Assembly: GCA_023231165.1 (NCBI GenBank) | Contig: JALNVY010000006.1 | Location: forward strand, 1-28,158 | Direction: 5' to 3' | Length of the DNA stretch: 28,158 nucleotides | Source of the DNA: Syntrophales bacterium | GTDB lineage: Bacteria > Desulfobacterota > Syntrophia > Syntrophales > UBA8958 | Shown here: positions 16,485-22,094 of the stretch, piece by piece | How the letters are laid out: each line of letters begins with the position of its first letter | Numbering within the stretch: position 1 is the stretch's first letter | Notes under the pieces: generated by a model | Database searches by the model: none | Told to the model about the DNA's origin: nothing | What the model saw: the letters and a program-made list of their open reading frames with translations, nothing else | Position numbers and translations under genes: made by a program

Positions 16485-16514
16485 AGGAATAGATTCCATA
16501 GCCATGATTCCCTA
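16485..16514 (+). promoter_or_regulatory. Predicted enhancer (UAS) for the gvpA sigma54 promoter
   Basis: GGAA-TAGA-TTCCATAGC (16486-16502) followed by TGATTCC (16505-16511) repeats the dyad plan found at 7832-7857 on the activator operon. From TTCCATAGC onward, 18 of 21 bases agree. It lies about 270-300 bases upstream of the expected gvpA start, a usual distance for sigma54 enhancers. The interspersed repeat at 16612-16702 sits between this site and the promoter. Confidence 0.7.
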
Positions 16515-16611
16515 ACCGCCGCCAAGAGAGGGCATACCTCCAATTTTTATACTATCGACGCAATCGGAAAGGCCTTAAAAATTCATTTTTCGTCATTTCC
16601 ACTTTTCTCAA

Positions 16612-16702
16612 TGTCATTCCCGCGAAAGCGGGAAATCGAAGGTTAATGTTCACAATCCAGTATTTTCAATATGTTCTGGACACCGGCTTTCGCCGGTGTG
16701 AC
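16612..16702. repeat. Interspersed inverted-repeat element upstream of gvpA
   Basis: The element begins TGTCATTCCCGCGAAAGCGGG and ends in CACCGGCTTTCGCCGGTGTGAC, each end a short hairpin. The middle includes AAATCGAAGGTTAATGTTCA, shared with the element at 10664-10750, and CAGTATTTTCAA, shared with the one at 24248-24317. It separates the predicted enhancer from the sigma54 promoter of gvpA. Confidence 0.65.
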
Positions 16703-16759
16703 GGTGTAAAGGACTTTTCCTGAACCAGGCATGCAACGACGGATACTGTTTCCGGATGA

Positions 16760-16776
16760 CTGGCATACATGTTGCT
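16760..16776 (+). promoter_or_regulatory. Sigma54-type promoter of the gvpA operon
   Basis: CTGGCATACATGTTGCT fits YTGGCACGRNNNTTGCW with complete TGGCA and TTGCT elements; GG (16762-16763) and GC (16774-16775) are ten bases apart. The start is expected near 16787, giving a leader of about 40 bases before gvpA. A direct repeat CCAGGCATGC at 16725-16734 and 16787-16796 brackets it. The nearby NtrC-type gene makes the assignment biologically coherent. Confidence 0.75.
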
Positions 16777-16826
16777 TATACAGAAGCCAGGCATGCCTAA
16801 ACAACAAAAACAAGGAGGAATTAGCG

Positions 16827-17045
16827 ATGGCCAAGGTTCAGAAATCAACGGATTCATCGAGTCTGGCGGAAGTTGTCGACCGGATCCTCGACAAGGGTAT
16901 CGTGATCGATGCCTGGGTGAAAGTATCTCTAGTTGGTATCGAGTTGCTTTCCATTGAGGCGAGGGTGGTTATTGCTTCGGTCGAGACGTATCTCAAATAC
17001 GCCGAGGCGATTGGTCTGACAGCCAGTGCAGCCGCTCCGGCCTAA
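16827..17045 (+). CDS. gvpA: Gas vesicle structural protein GvpA (copy 1)
   Basis: The 72-residue hydrophobic shell protein forms the ribs of the gas vesicle wall. The family core is complete: SLAEVVDRILDKGIVIDAW, then VSLVGIELLSIEARVVIASVET, LKYAEAIGL. A very strong ribosome site (AAGGAGGAATTAGCG then ATG) precedes it. The protein is identical to that of copy 2 at 17465; by my count the two genes differ at 24 codons, all silent. It is the first gene behind the predicted sigma54 promoter and is followed by a hairpin, as expected for a gene expressed far above its operon partners. Confidence 0.97.
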   Translation: MAKVQKSTDSSSLAEVVDRILDKGIVIDAWVKVSLVGIELLSIEARVVIASVETYLKYAEAIGLTASAAAPA

Positions 17046-17062
17046 GACTTAAGATAAAGGAT

Positions 17063-17106
17063 ACCCATGGGGCGGAGCTTGCGGAGAGCTCCCGCCCTTC
17101 ATGGGT
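17063..17106 (+). terminator. Hairpin after gvpA copy 1 (partial terminator or mRNA stabiliser)
   Basis: ACCCATG pairs with CATGGGT, and inside it GGGCGGAGCT pairs with AGCTCCCGCCC, giving a long stem with a short loop. No T-run follows, so it would not be a classic intrinsic terminator. A stem directly behind gvpA would favour a stable short gvpA message with limited read-through. An equivalent hairpin follows copy 2. Confidence 0.6.
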
Positions 17107-17141
17107 CTTCCCGCATCCGGAGAAAGTGAAGGAGAATCATC

Positions 17142-17432
17142 ATGGGCAATTTGACCGATGACATGACCCGTTTACGCGGAGAGGTTGACGCCCTGCGGAG
17201 TGATCGGGGTGCGCTGATGCAGGAGCTGGCACGCGGGGCTAAGGAACTGGCCTCCACTGTTTCAGCCATGCAGGCTGATTTTGCCGCCGCCCACAACGCA
17301 ATGGCCAGAAAGTCAAGAAGAGAACGCGCCTCATACGTAGCGAGGATCAAGAAGCAGGTCGGCAGGATGAGAAAAGAAACGTCTTCCGATCTTGACGGCG
17401 CTCGTCGCGCCTGGCTGGGTAAAACAAAATAA
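17142..17432 (+). CDS. GvpC-like helical protein, short form
   Basis: The 96-residue helical protein has charged amphipathic heptads (LTDDMTRLRGEVDALRSDR, ALMQELARGAKEL) and no membrane segment or signal. It aligns with residues 1-60 and then 95-125 of the longer protein at 17780, lacking one block of about 33 residues between them. A 33-residue periodicity in a helical protein encoded beside gvpA resembles GvpC, the outer reinforcing protein of gas vesicles. There is no direct sequence match I can claim, so this is inference. Ribosome site AAGGAG lies upstream of ATG 17142. The gvpA-hairpin-this gene unit is tandemly duplicated. Confidence 0.8.
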   Translation: MGNLTDDMTRLRGEVDALRSDRGALMQELARGAKELASTVSAMQADFAAAHNAMARKSRRERASYVARIKKQVGRMRKETSSDLDGARRAWLGKTK

Positions 17433-17464
17433 AATCATAACAACACAAGAAGGAGGAATTAGCG

Positions 17465-17683
17465 ATGGCAAAGGTACAGAAATCTACAGATTCATCGAGT
17501 TTGGCAGAAGTTGTCGACCGGATCCTCGATAAAGGTATCGTGATCGACGCCTGGGTGAAGGTATCCCTGGTCGGGATCGAACTGCTTTCCATCGAAGCAA
17601 GAGTGGTTATTGCTTCGGTTGAGACGTATCTCAAATACGCCGAAGCGATTGGTCTGACAGCCAGTGCAGCGGCTCCGGCATAA
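17465..17683 (+). CDS. gvpA: Gas vesicle structural protein GvpA (copy 2)
   Basis: This encodes exactly the same 72-residue protein as the first gvpA from a clearly different nucleotide sequence (24 silent codon differences, no amino-acid change). It has the same AAGGAGGAATTAGCG leader before ATG. No promoter of its own is visible between it and the GvpC-like gene upstream, so it probably relies on read-through from 16760. Identity of the proteins despite silent divergence shows strong selection on the shell sequence and argues against a fresh copying error. Confidence 0.97.
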   Translation: MAKVQKSTDSSSLAEVVDRILDKGIVIDAWVKVSLVGIELLSIEARVVIASVETYLKYAEAIGLTASAAAPA

Positions 17684-17698
17684 GCTTGACCTGAATGA

Positions 17699-17750
17699 GG
17701 GATACCCGTGGGGCGGGGTTGTTGCTGAAACCGCCTTTCATGGGTATCCC
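17699..17750 (+). terminator. Hairpin after gvpA copy 2
   Basis: GGGATACCC at 17699-17707 pairs perfectly with GGGTATCCC at 17742-17750, and GCGGGGTT pairs in part with AAACCGC inside. As after copy 1, there is no T-run. The two hairpins occupy equivalent places but differ in sequence while keeping pairing, a compensatory pattern that supports a structured RNA function. Confidence 0.62.
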
Positions 17751-17779
17751 GGTTTCGGGGAATATGAAGGAGAATCATC

Positions 17780-18586
17780 ATGGGTAATCTGACCGATGAT
17801 ATGACCCGTTTGCGCGGGGAAGTTGACGCCCTGCGGAGCACGCGCGGGGCGCTGATGCAGGAATTGGCTCGCGGGGCAAGTGATCTGGCCACGGCTGTCG
17901 CAGCCATGCGGGCCGACTTTACTGCCGCCCATATGGCGATGGCAAAAAAAACCGGCGAGGAACGAAATGCTTTTGTAGCCGCCGTGATCAGCGAGGTAAA
18001 CACTCTGTTAGGCGGTTTTTCCAGAGACCGGGAAGATATGGCCCGGAAGGGAAGACATGACCGGGGAATCTTTCTGACAGAAATGAGAAGACAGGTTGCG
18101 GGTATGTGCAAAGAGACGGCGGACGATTTGATGGGGGCCCGACTTGTCTGGCGCGGCCAGAGTCCCCGGAAGTCCCATCCTGTTCAACCGAAGTCAGTTC
18201 AATTGAAGAAGGAACCGGAGTTTGCGGCGCCTGTTAAACCGCCGATGGAGGGAACAGGAAAGAAGACGTTCGCGGTGCCTGAATTCAAGGCAGTGAAGCC
18301 ACCGGTCACCTTCAAGGAACCGCTGAAAAGAGAAGAAGAAAAGAAGTCCGCAGCGACACCTGAGTTCAAGGCGGACAAGCCCCCGGTCACATTCATGGAA
18401 CCGATTAAAAGAGAAGTGGAAAAAAAGACAGTAGTGGCGCCGCCGTCTCCGGCGGTCGAACCCCCCAAGGTAAAAATACCGCCTCCTGTCTTTGCCGCTC
18501 CGGAGGTTCCAAAACAGAAAGAGAAGAGTTGGCTGGAAGAAAAGCCCGCCAAATCAGCAACCAAAGGAAAACGAGGTAAGAAATAG
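17780..18586 (+). CDS. GvpC-like helical protein with a Pro/Lys/Glu-rich tail, long form
   Basis: The 268-residue protein has an N-terminal helical part (1-125) nearly matching the short form at 17142. Arg-led helical blocks begin at residues 22, 62 and 95, so the last interval is 33 residues, the repeat length known from cyanobacterial GvpC. The tail (~130-268) is low complexity (P, K, E, V), with two near-identical units of about 27 residues starting PEFKA at 167 and 194, and it ends in a highly basic stretch. No signal or membrane segment is seen. A role as outer stiffening or anchoring protein on the vesicle is inferred from position and periodicity. A 9-bp-stem hairpin follows. Confidence 0.82.
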   Translation: MGNLTDDMTRLRGEVDALRSTRGALMQELARGASDLATAVAAMRADFTAAHMAMAKKTGEERNAFVAAVISEVNTLLGGFSRDREDMARKGRHDRGIFLTEMRRQVAGMCKETADDLMGARLVWRGQSPRKSHPVQPKSVQLKKEPEFAAPVKPPMEGTGKKTFAVPEFKAVKPPVTFKEPLKREEEKKSAATPEFKADKPPVTFMEPIKREVEKKTVVAPPSPAVEPPKVKIPPPVFAAPEVPKQKEKSWLEEKPAKSATKGKRGKK

Positions 18587-18596
18587 CGAAATACCC

Positions 18597-18620
18597 TGCC
18601 CGGATGACCTTATCCGGGCA
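18597..18620 (+). terminator. Stem-loop after the long GvpC-like gene
   Basis: TGCCCGGAT (18597-18605) pairs perfectly with ATCCGGGCA (18612-18620) around a six-base loop. There is no T-run, so it may attenuate or protect transcript ends rather than terminate fully. The zinc-finger gene starts 33 bases later. Confidence 0.5.
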
Positions 18621-18653
18621 ATTCCTGTGAAAGAAACTAATTGAGGGATTGAC

Positions 18654-19037
18654 ATGAAGAAAGGGCGTCCGTACCGGGATCCGGTGGTTTTCGAGGAACT
18701 TGTTTGCGCCTTTTGCCGTGGCCGCGGTAGAGATCCCTTCGATATCATGTCTTCCCTTTCCACCTGCTGCGTTTGCGGGGGAAGCGGCAAAGTGCTGGTC
18801 CAGGCGCCGGCCGTCGCCTGCGCCCATTGCCAGGGAACAGGGGCCGTCAAGACCCTTACCTGTACAACCTGCGGCGGTAGTGGCTCTGTCTCCCGGCCTC
18901 TGCAGCCAACTGTCTCTTGTTCTGTGTGTAAAGGTTCGGGCGATGACGCCTCGGCCCCGGCAATGGCCTGTCTGAAGTGCAGGGGAAAAGGATGGATTAT
19001 TGAACAACTCAGAAAGGGGAAGAGAGTTCATGAGTAA
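18654..19037 (+). CDS. DnaJ-type zinc-finger protein with six CxxCxGxG motifs, no J domain
   Basis: The 127-residue protein is built almost entirely of CxxCxGxG-like motifs at C18, C38, C56, C70, C89 and C106, enough for three zinc sites if paired as in DnaJ, which has four motifs and two sites. There is no J domain, Gly/Phe linker or C-terminal substrate domain. In DnaJ this module binds unfolded protein and helps hand clients to Hsp70, so a client-binding or thiol-redox role on Gvp proteins is inferred. Its last eight bases overlap the start of gvpN. Confidence 0.82.
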   Translation: MKKGRPYRDPVVFEELVCAFCRGRGRDPFDIMSSLSTCCVCGGSGKVLVQAPAVACAHCQGTGAVKTLTCTTCGGSGSVSRPLQPTVSCSVCKGSGDDASAPAMACLKCRGKGWIIEQLRKGKRVHE

Positions 19038-20028
19038 GAATGCCGTAAGAGTCGTCAGTTCATCAACAGTGCGCTTATCGACCGGGGAAGACAGTGTTCA
19101 ACCGGAAGCCAGCGACGCCTTTGTTTTGTCTCCTTACGTGGAGCAGGTCACCCAGCGGGCTTTAGCATACCTGGTGGCTGGTTATCCCGTCCATTTCTCC
19201 GGGGTAGCGGGAACGGGAAAGACGACCCTTGCCTTCCACGTGGCCTCCAAACTCGGTCGTCCTGTCACTCTGGTTCACGGGGACGATGAATTCGGCAGTT
19301 CCGATCTCGTGGGCAAGGACTCCGGTTACCGGAAAAACAAAGTTGTCGATAATTATATCCACTCGGTCCTGAAGACAGAGGAAGAAATGAAAAGCCTCTG
19401 GGTGGACAACCGGTTGACCACGGCCTGTGAGCGCGGGGAAATCCTTATTTACGATGAGTTCAACAGGTCCCGTCCGGAAGCGAACAACGCGCTTCTCAGC
19501 GTCCTTTCCGAGGGGATTCTGAACCTGCCGAAACTGCGCCGCTCCGGGGAGGGATACATGTCCGTACACCCCGAGTTCCGGGCGATCTTTACCTCGAACC
19601 CCGAAGAATACGCCGGGGTCCATAAAACCCAGGACGCCCTGATGGACCGCCTGATCACTATCCAGTTGGAACATTATGACCGGGATACGGAGATCGTGAT
19701 CGTCATGAGGAAATCGGGACTCCCCCAGGTAGACGCCGAGCGGATAGTGGATATTGTCAGGGAATTGAGGAGTTTCGGAGTGAATAACAACCGTCCGACC
19801 ATCCGCGCGGGGATCGCCATCGGCCGGATCCTTGCTTCTCAGAACCGGCGCGCCAACGGGGGCGACATGTTTTTCCAGATGGTATGCCGGGACGTCCTGG
19901 CCACAGATACCGCCAAGATCACCCGGAGCGGACAACCGGTCATGATGCAGAAGGTGGAAGAAGTGATCCACAAGATCTGCGGACCCGGAAGTCCGACCAG
20001 GGGGAAAGGTAAAGAGGTTCGCCAATGA
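19030..20028 (+). CDS. gvpN: Gas vesicle protein GvpN, AAA+ ATPase of the MoxR-like type
   Basis: The 332-residue ATPase has Walker A GVAGTGKT (58-65), the GvpN segment VHGDDEFGSSDLVGKDSGY, Walker B ILIYDEFNRSRPEANNALL (~138-155), a TSNPEEYAGVHKTQDALMDRL sensor region and a C-terminal helical part. GvpN is needed for efficient vesicle enlargement and probably remodels the growing shell. ATG 19030 is chosen for the purine-rich AGGGGAAGAG upstream and for family length; TTG 19000 would add ten non-family residues. Its stop overlaps the next start (ATGA). Confidence 0.96.
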   Translation: MSKNAVRVVSSSTVRLSTGEDSVQPEASDAFVLSPYVEQVTQRALAYLVAGYPVHFSGVAGTGKTTLAFHVASKLGRPVTLVHGDDEFGSSDLVGKDSGYRKNKVVDNYIHSVLKTEEEMKSLWVDNRLTTACERGEILIYDEFNRSRPEANNALLSVLSEGILNLPKLRRSGEGYMSVHPEFRAIFTSNPEEYAGVHKTQDALMDRLITIQLEHYDRDTEIVIVMRKSGLPQVDAERIVDIVRELRSFGVNNNRPTIRAGIAIGRILASQNRRANGGDMFFQMVCRDVLATDTAKITRSGQPVMMQKVEEVIHKICGPGSPTRGKGKEVRQ

Positions 20029-20348
20029 TAAGAAGAATTATGAGAGGCGTACAGGACATCAAGACGCTCTCCGGCCGTGCGGATGACGGCACGATCCCTT
20101 ACAAGGCCTATATGAAGCTCAGCATCCTCGAGATGGAAAAGTTCCGCCGGGGGAAGGAGAAACAGAACGCCCTGGAAAAGGTGCGAAAGATTGATCAGCG
20201 TTTCCAGGACATCGAGGTGGCAAGGCAGGAAATTTTTAGTGCTATGGAGGCCCAAGGCGTTCGCCGGCCTGTCCCCGGACCGAGGGGCCCGGAGGAACCA
20301 AAGGCGGCCCCACGTTCAACGACCGGGCCCTTCAAGATCCGCTATTGA
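20025..20348 (+). CDS. Small uncharacterised gas-vesicle-cluster protein
   Basis: The 107-residue product starts by four-base overlap with gvpN. Residues ~1-75 are basic and helical (YMKLSILEMEKFRRGKEKQNALEKV), predicted coiled coil. The tail is Pro/Gly/Arg-rich (RRPVPGPRGPEEP). No family is recognised and there is no membrane segment or metal motif. Coupling to gvpN suggests a partner or adaptor of that ATPase. Confidence 0.78.
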   Translation: MIRRIMRGVQDIKTLSGRADDGTIPYKAYMKLSILEMEKFRRGKEKQNALEKVRKIDQRFQDIEVARQEIFSAMEAQGVRRPVPGPRGPEEPKAAPRSTTGPFKIRY

Positions 20349-20362
20349 CAGGAGAGAAACCC

Positions 20363-20590
20363 ATGCTGACCATTTACGATTCACACCACATACCGACAAA
20401 CCGTTGCGTGCCCGGTCACCGGGCCTGCCGGACTGATACGGGTTTCTCCCTGAGCCCCGGGGAAGCACGGCGGGTCCAACACGAGATCATCGCTCTGATC
20501 AACCGGAGGTTCCGTTTTGACTGGTTGGTCGGGCAATGGAAAAGGCATGAAGGAGTAGTTAAAAGTCAAGTTGTGGCCTGCCGGGGATAG
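20363..20590 (+). CDS. Small uncharacterised basic protein
   Basis: The 75-residue product starts at ATG 20363 after AGGAGA, 14 bases behind the previous stop. It has an N-terminal part with His, Cys and Arg (SHHIPTNRCVPGHRACR) and a helical middle (SLSPGEARRVQHEIIALINRRF). Three Cys and several His might bind metal, but no standard motif is complete. It is in line with the operon in strand and spacing, which is the main reason to call it. Confidence 0.6.
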   Translation: MLTIYDSHHIPTNRCVPGHRACRTDTGFSLSPGEARRVQHEIIALINRRFRFDWLVGQWKRHEGVVKSQVVACRG

Positions 20591-20637
20591 CCGTTGTGTC
20601 TGTATCCGCGAGGTAAGGTTGAAAAGGAGAAACGCCA

Positions 20638-20814
20638 ATGAAAATAAATTGTTTGTCCTGTGGTCACACCGTCGATCTCGATGATGCCTACAGCGATTAT
20701 GAGGGACAGATCAAGTGCTATACCTGCAACGCCCTCTTGGAAATCAAGCTGAGCGACAGCCTTATCAAATCGGTGAAATTATACAGGCAGAATTCCGGGT
20801 CAAACCCGGAATGA
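20638..20814 (+). CDS. 58-residue zinc-ribbon protein with a repeat-derived C-terminus
   Basis: ATG 20638 follows AAAAGGAGAAACGCCA. The product has CLSCGH (C5-C8) and CYTC (C27-C30), a two-knuckle zinc ribbon spaced by an acidic stretch (VDLDDAYSDYEGQ). The frame then runs into the interspersed repeat, which supplies the last residues (NSGSNPE) and the stop. Its role is unknown. With the six-motif protein at 18654 it gives the cluster two zinc-binding small proteins. It is easily missed because of its length. Confidence 0.68.
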   Translation: MKINCLSCGHTVDLDDAYSDYEGQIKCYTCNALLEIKLSDSLIKSVKLYRQNSGSNPE

Positions 20815-20815
20815 C
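20791..20815. repeat. Half copy of the interspersed repeat inside a gene end
   Basis: ATTCCGGGTCAAACCCGGAAT followed by GAC is the same end hairpin as at the right end of the element at 10664-10750 (one base different in the loop). The stop codon of the zinc-ribbon gene is formed within it. Confidence 0.6.
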
Positions 20816-20883
20816 AAAAGAGACAACGGTGATAAAGAGGAGATAGCAAAACAGTATCGGGGAAGGACAGGGGGGAGATTAGC

Positions 20884-21645
20884 ATGGTTGGCAAAGCAAC
20901 GAAAGATGTAGGGAAATACTTGTACGCCATCATCCCGGCCACAGAGGATCGGGATTACGGAGAAATAGGCATCGACGGTGAACGGGTCTATCTCATCAAG
21001 GAGAATCAGGTCGGCGCCGTTGTGAGCAACTTCAGCAACGGGAAGATTCGTCCCGAGCGCCGCCATATCGCGGCGCACCAAGGCGTCCTCAAACGTCTTA
21101 TGGAGGAAGAGACCCCCCTTCCCATCACGTTCGGCGTCATCGCTGAGGGGGCGAAGGAGATCAAACGGATCCTGTCCCTGAATCGGAAACCATTCGCCGA
21201 ACAGCTTCGCCGCGTCCATGGCAAGGTGGAGATGGGATTGCGCGTAGCATGGGATGTACCGAATATTTTTGAGTATTTTGTTAACACCCATGCCGAGATC
21301 CGGGCGGCGCGGGACCAGTTTTTGGGGAAAAGCCGCGTTCCAACCCAGGAAGACAAGATCGAAGTCGGACGTCTCTTCGACCGGGTACTCCAGGAAGACC
21401 GGGAGGAACATACCGAAAGAGTTGAGGAGATTCTGTCTCCCTGCTGTTTTGAAATCAAACGTAACGTCTCCCGGAGTGAACGGGAGGTCATGAACCTGGC
21501 CTGTCTGGTCGCGCGGGAGGCGATGGACAAGGAATTCGAAGCGGCCATATTTGAGGCCGCACGCGGGTTCGACAATAATTTTGCCTTCGATTTTAACGGC
21601 CCCTGGGCGCCGCACAACTTTGTAGACGTGGAACTCCTCTCCTGA
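20884..21645 (+). CDS. gvpF: Gas vesicle protein GvpF/GvpL family (copy 3, next to gvpG)
   Basis: The 253-residue product has KYLYAIIPATED at the start, the family motif PLPITFGVIAEG (~79-90), a charged helical middle and FNGPWAPHNFVDVELL at the end. It is clearly diverged from the two copies at 12904 and 13705. It lies directly before gvpG, the usual gvpF-gvpG pairing, so the F label is preferred. GGGGGGAGA lies upstream of ATG 20884. Confidence 0.92.
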   Translation: MVGKATKDVGKYLYAIIPATEDRDYGEIGIDGERVYLIKENQVGAVVSNFSNGKIRPERRHIAAHQGVLKRLMEEETPLPITFGVIAEGAKEIKRILSLNRKPFAEQLRRVHGKVEMGLRVAWDVPNIFEYFVNTHAEIRAARDQFLGKSRVPTQEDKIEVGRLFDRVLQEDREEHTERVEEILSPCCFEIKRNVSRSEREVMNLACLVAREAMDKEFEAAIFEAARGFDNNFAFDFNGPWAPHNFVDVELLS

Positions 21646-21649
21646 AGAC

Positions 21650-21701
21650 CCTTCCATGATCTATGAGCCACGCCTTGCCGGCGTGGAACTACGATGGAAG
21701 G
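21650..21701 (+). ncRNA. Structured intergenic element between gvpF and gvpG
   Basis: CCTTCCAT (21650-21657) pairs with ATGGAAGG (21694-21701), and CCACGCC (21668-21674) pairs with GGCGTGG (21680-21686) around TTGCC. The nested stems span most of the 137-base gap; a further small stem GGGG-GAAACG-CCCC follows at about 21706-21719. No T-run is present. It could be an RNA processing or translation-control element for gvpG; no known riboswitch class is recognised. Confidence 0.45.
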
Positions 21702-21782
21702 CAAGGGGGAAACGCCCCTCTTACCGTGGGCGAGTTCATTGAAAAGGACGCCCGGCCGTCCGGAATCATAGGGAGTGTTTAG

Positions 21783-22088
21783 ATGTTCCTGCTCGATGAC
21801 GTCCTCCTTTTCCCCGTTCGCGGCCTTCTCTGGGTCTTCAAGGAGATCCATCACGCTGTCGAGGCAGAACAGGCCAACGAGGCCGACGCCATCACGGCCA
21901 AACTCAGCGAACTATACATGATGCTGGAGACTGGACAGATGACGGAAGCGGAATTTGACGCCGCCGAAAAGGTCCTCCTCGACCGCCTTGACGCCATCAG
22001 GGAGGGAGAAGAACGAGGGGAAGCCGGGGATGATGATGAAGGTAGTGATGAAGAGGAAGAGATGGTAGTGATAAGTAAGAGGGGTTAA
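21783..22088 (+). CDS. gvpG: Gas vesicle protein GvpG
   Basis: The 101-residue product begins with the GvpG signature MFLLDDVLLFPVRGLLWVFK, then an amphipathic helical part (EIHHAVEAEQANEADAITAK and LYMMLETGQMTEAEFDAAEKV, LLDRLDAI) and ends in a strongly acidic tail (DDDEGSDEEEE). GvpG works with GvpF in early vesicle assembly. A GGGAG ribosome site is seen just upstream. The acidic tail is longer than in many relatives. Confidence 0.93.
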   Translation: MFLLDDVLLFPVRGLLWVFKEIHHAVEAEQANEADAITAKLSELYMMLETGQMTEAEFDAAEKVLLDRLDAIREGEERGEAGDDDEGSDEEEEMVVISKRG

Positions 22089-22094
22089 GGATCG

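Larger units (their letters stand above)
16812..18145 (+). repeat. Tandem duplication of a gvpA / hairpin / GvpC-like unit
   Basis: Unit 1 (about 16812-17432) and unit 2 (about 17450-18145) have the same order: strong ribosome site, gvpA, hairpin, AAGGAGAATCATC leader, GvpC-like gene. Unit 2's second gene is longer because of one extra internal helical block and a C-terminal tail. Silent drift between the gvpA copies indicates the duplication is not very recent. Confidence 0.8.

Noticed and set aside
16464..18620. A CRISPR array, suggested by repeated segments
   Set aside because: The repeats are two copies of a gene unit plus dispersed hairpins; there is no regular repeat-spacer series and no cas gene.
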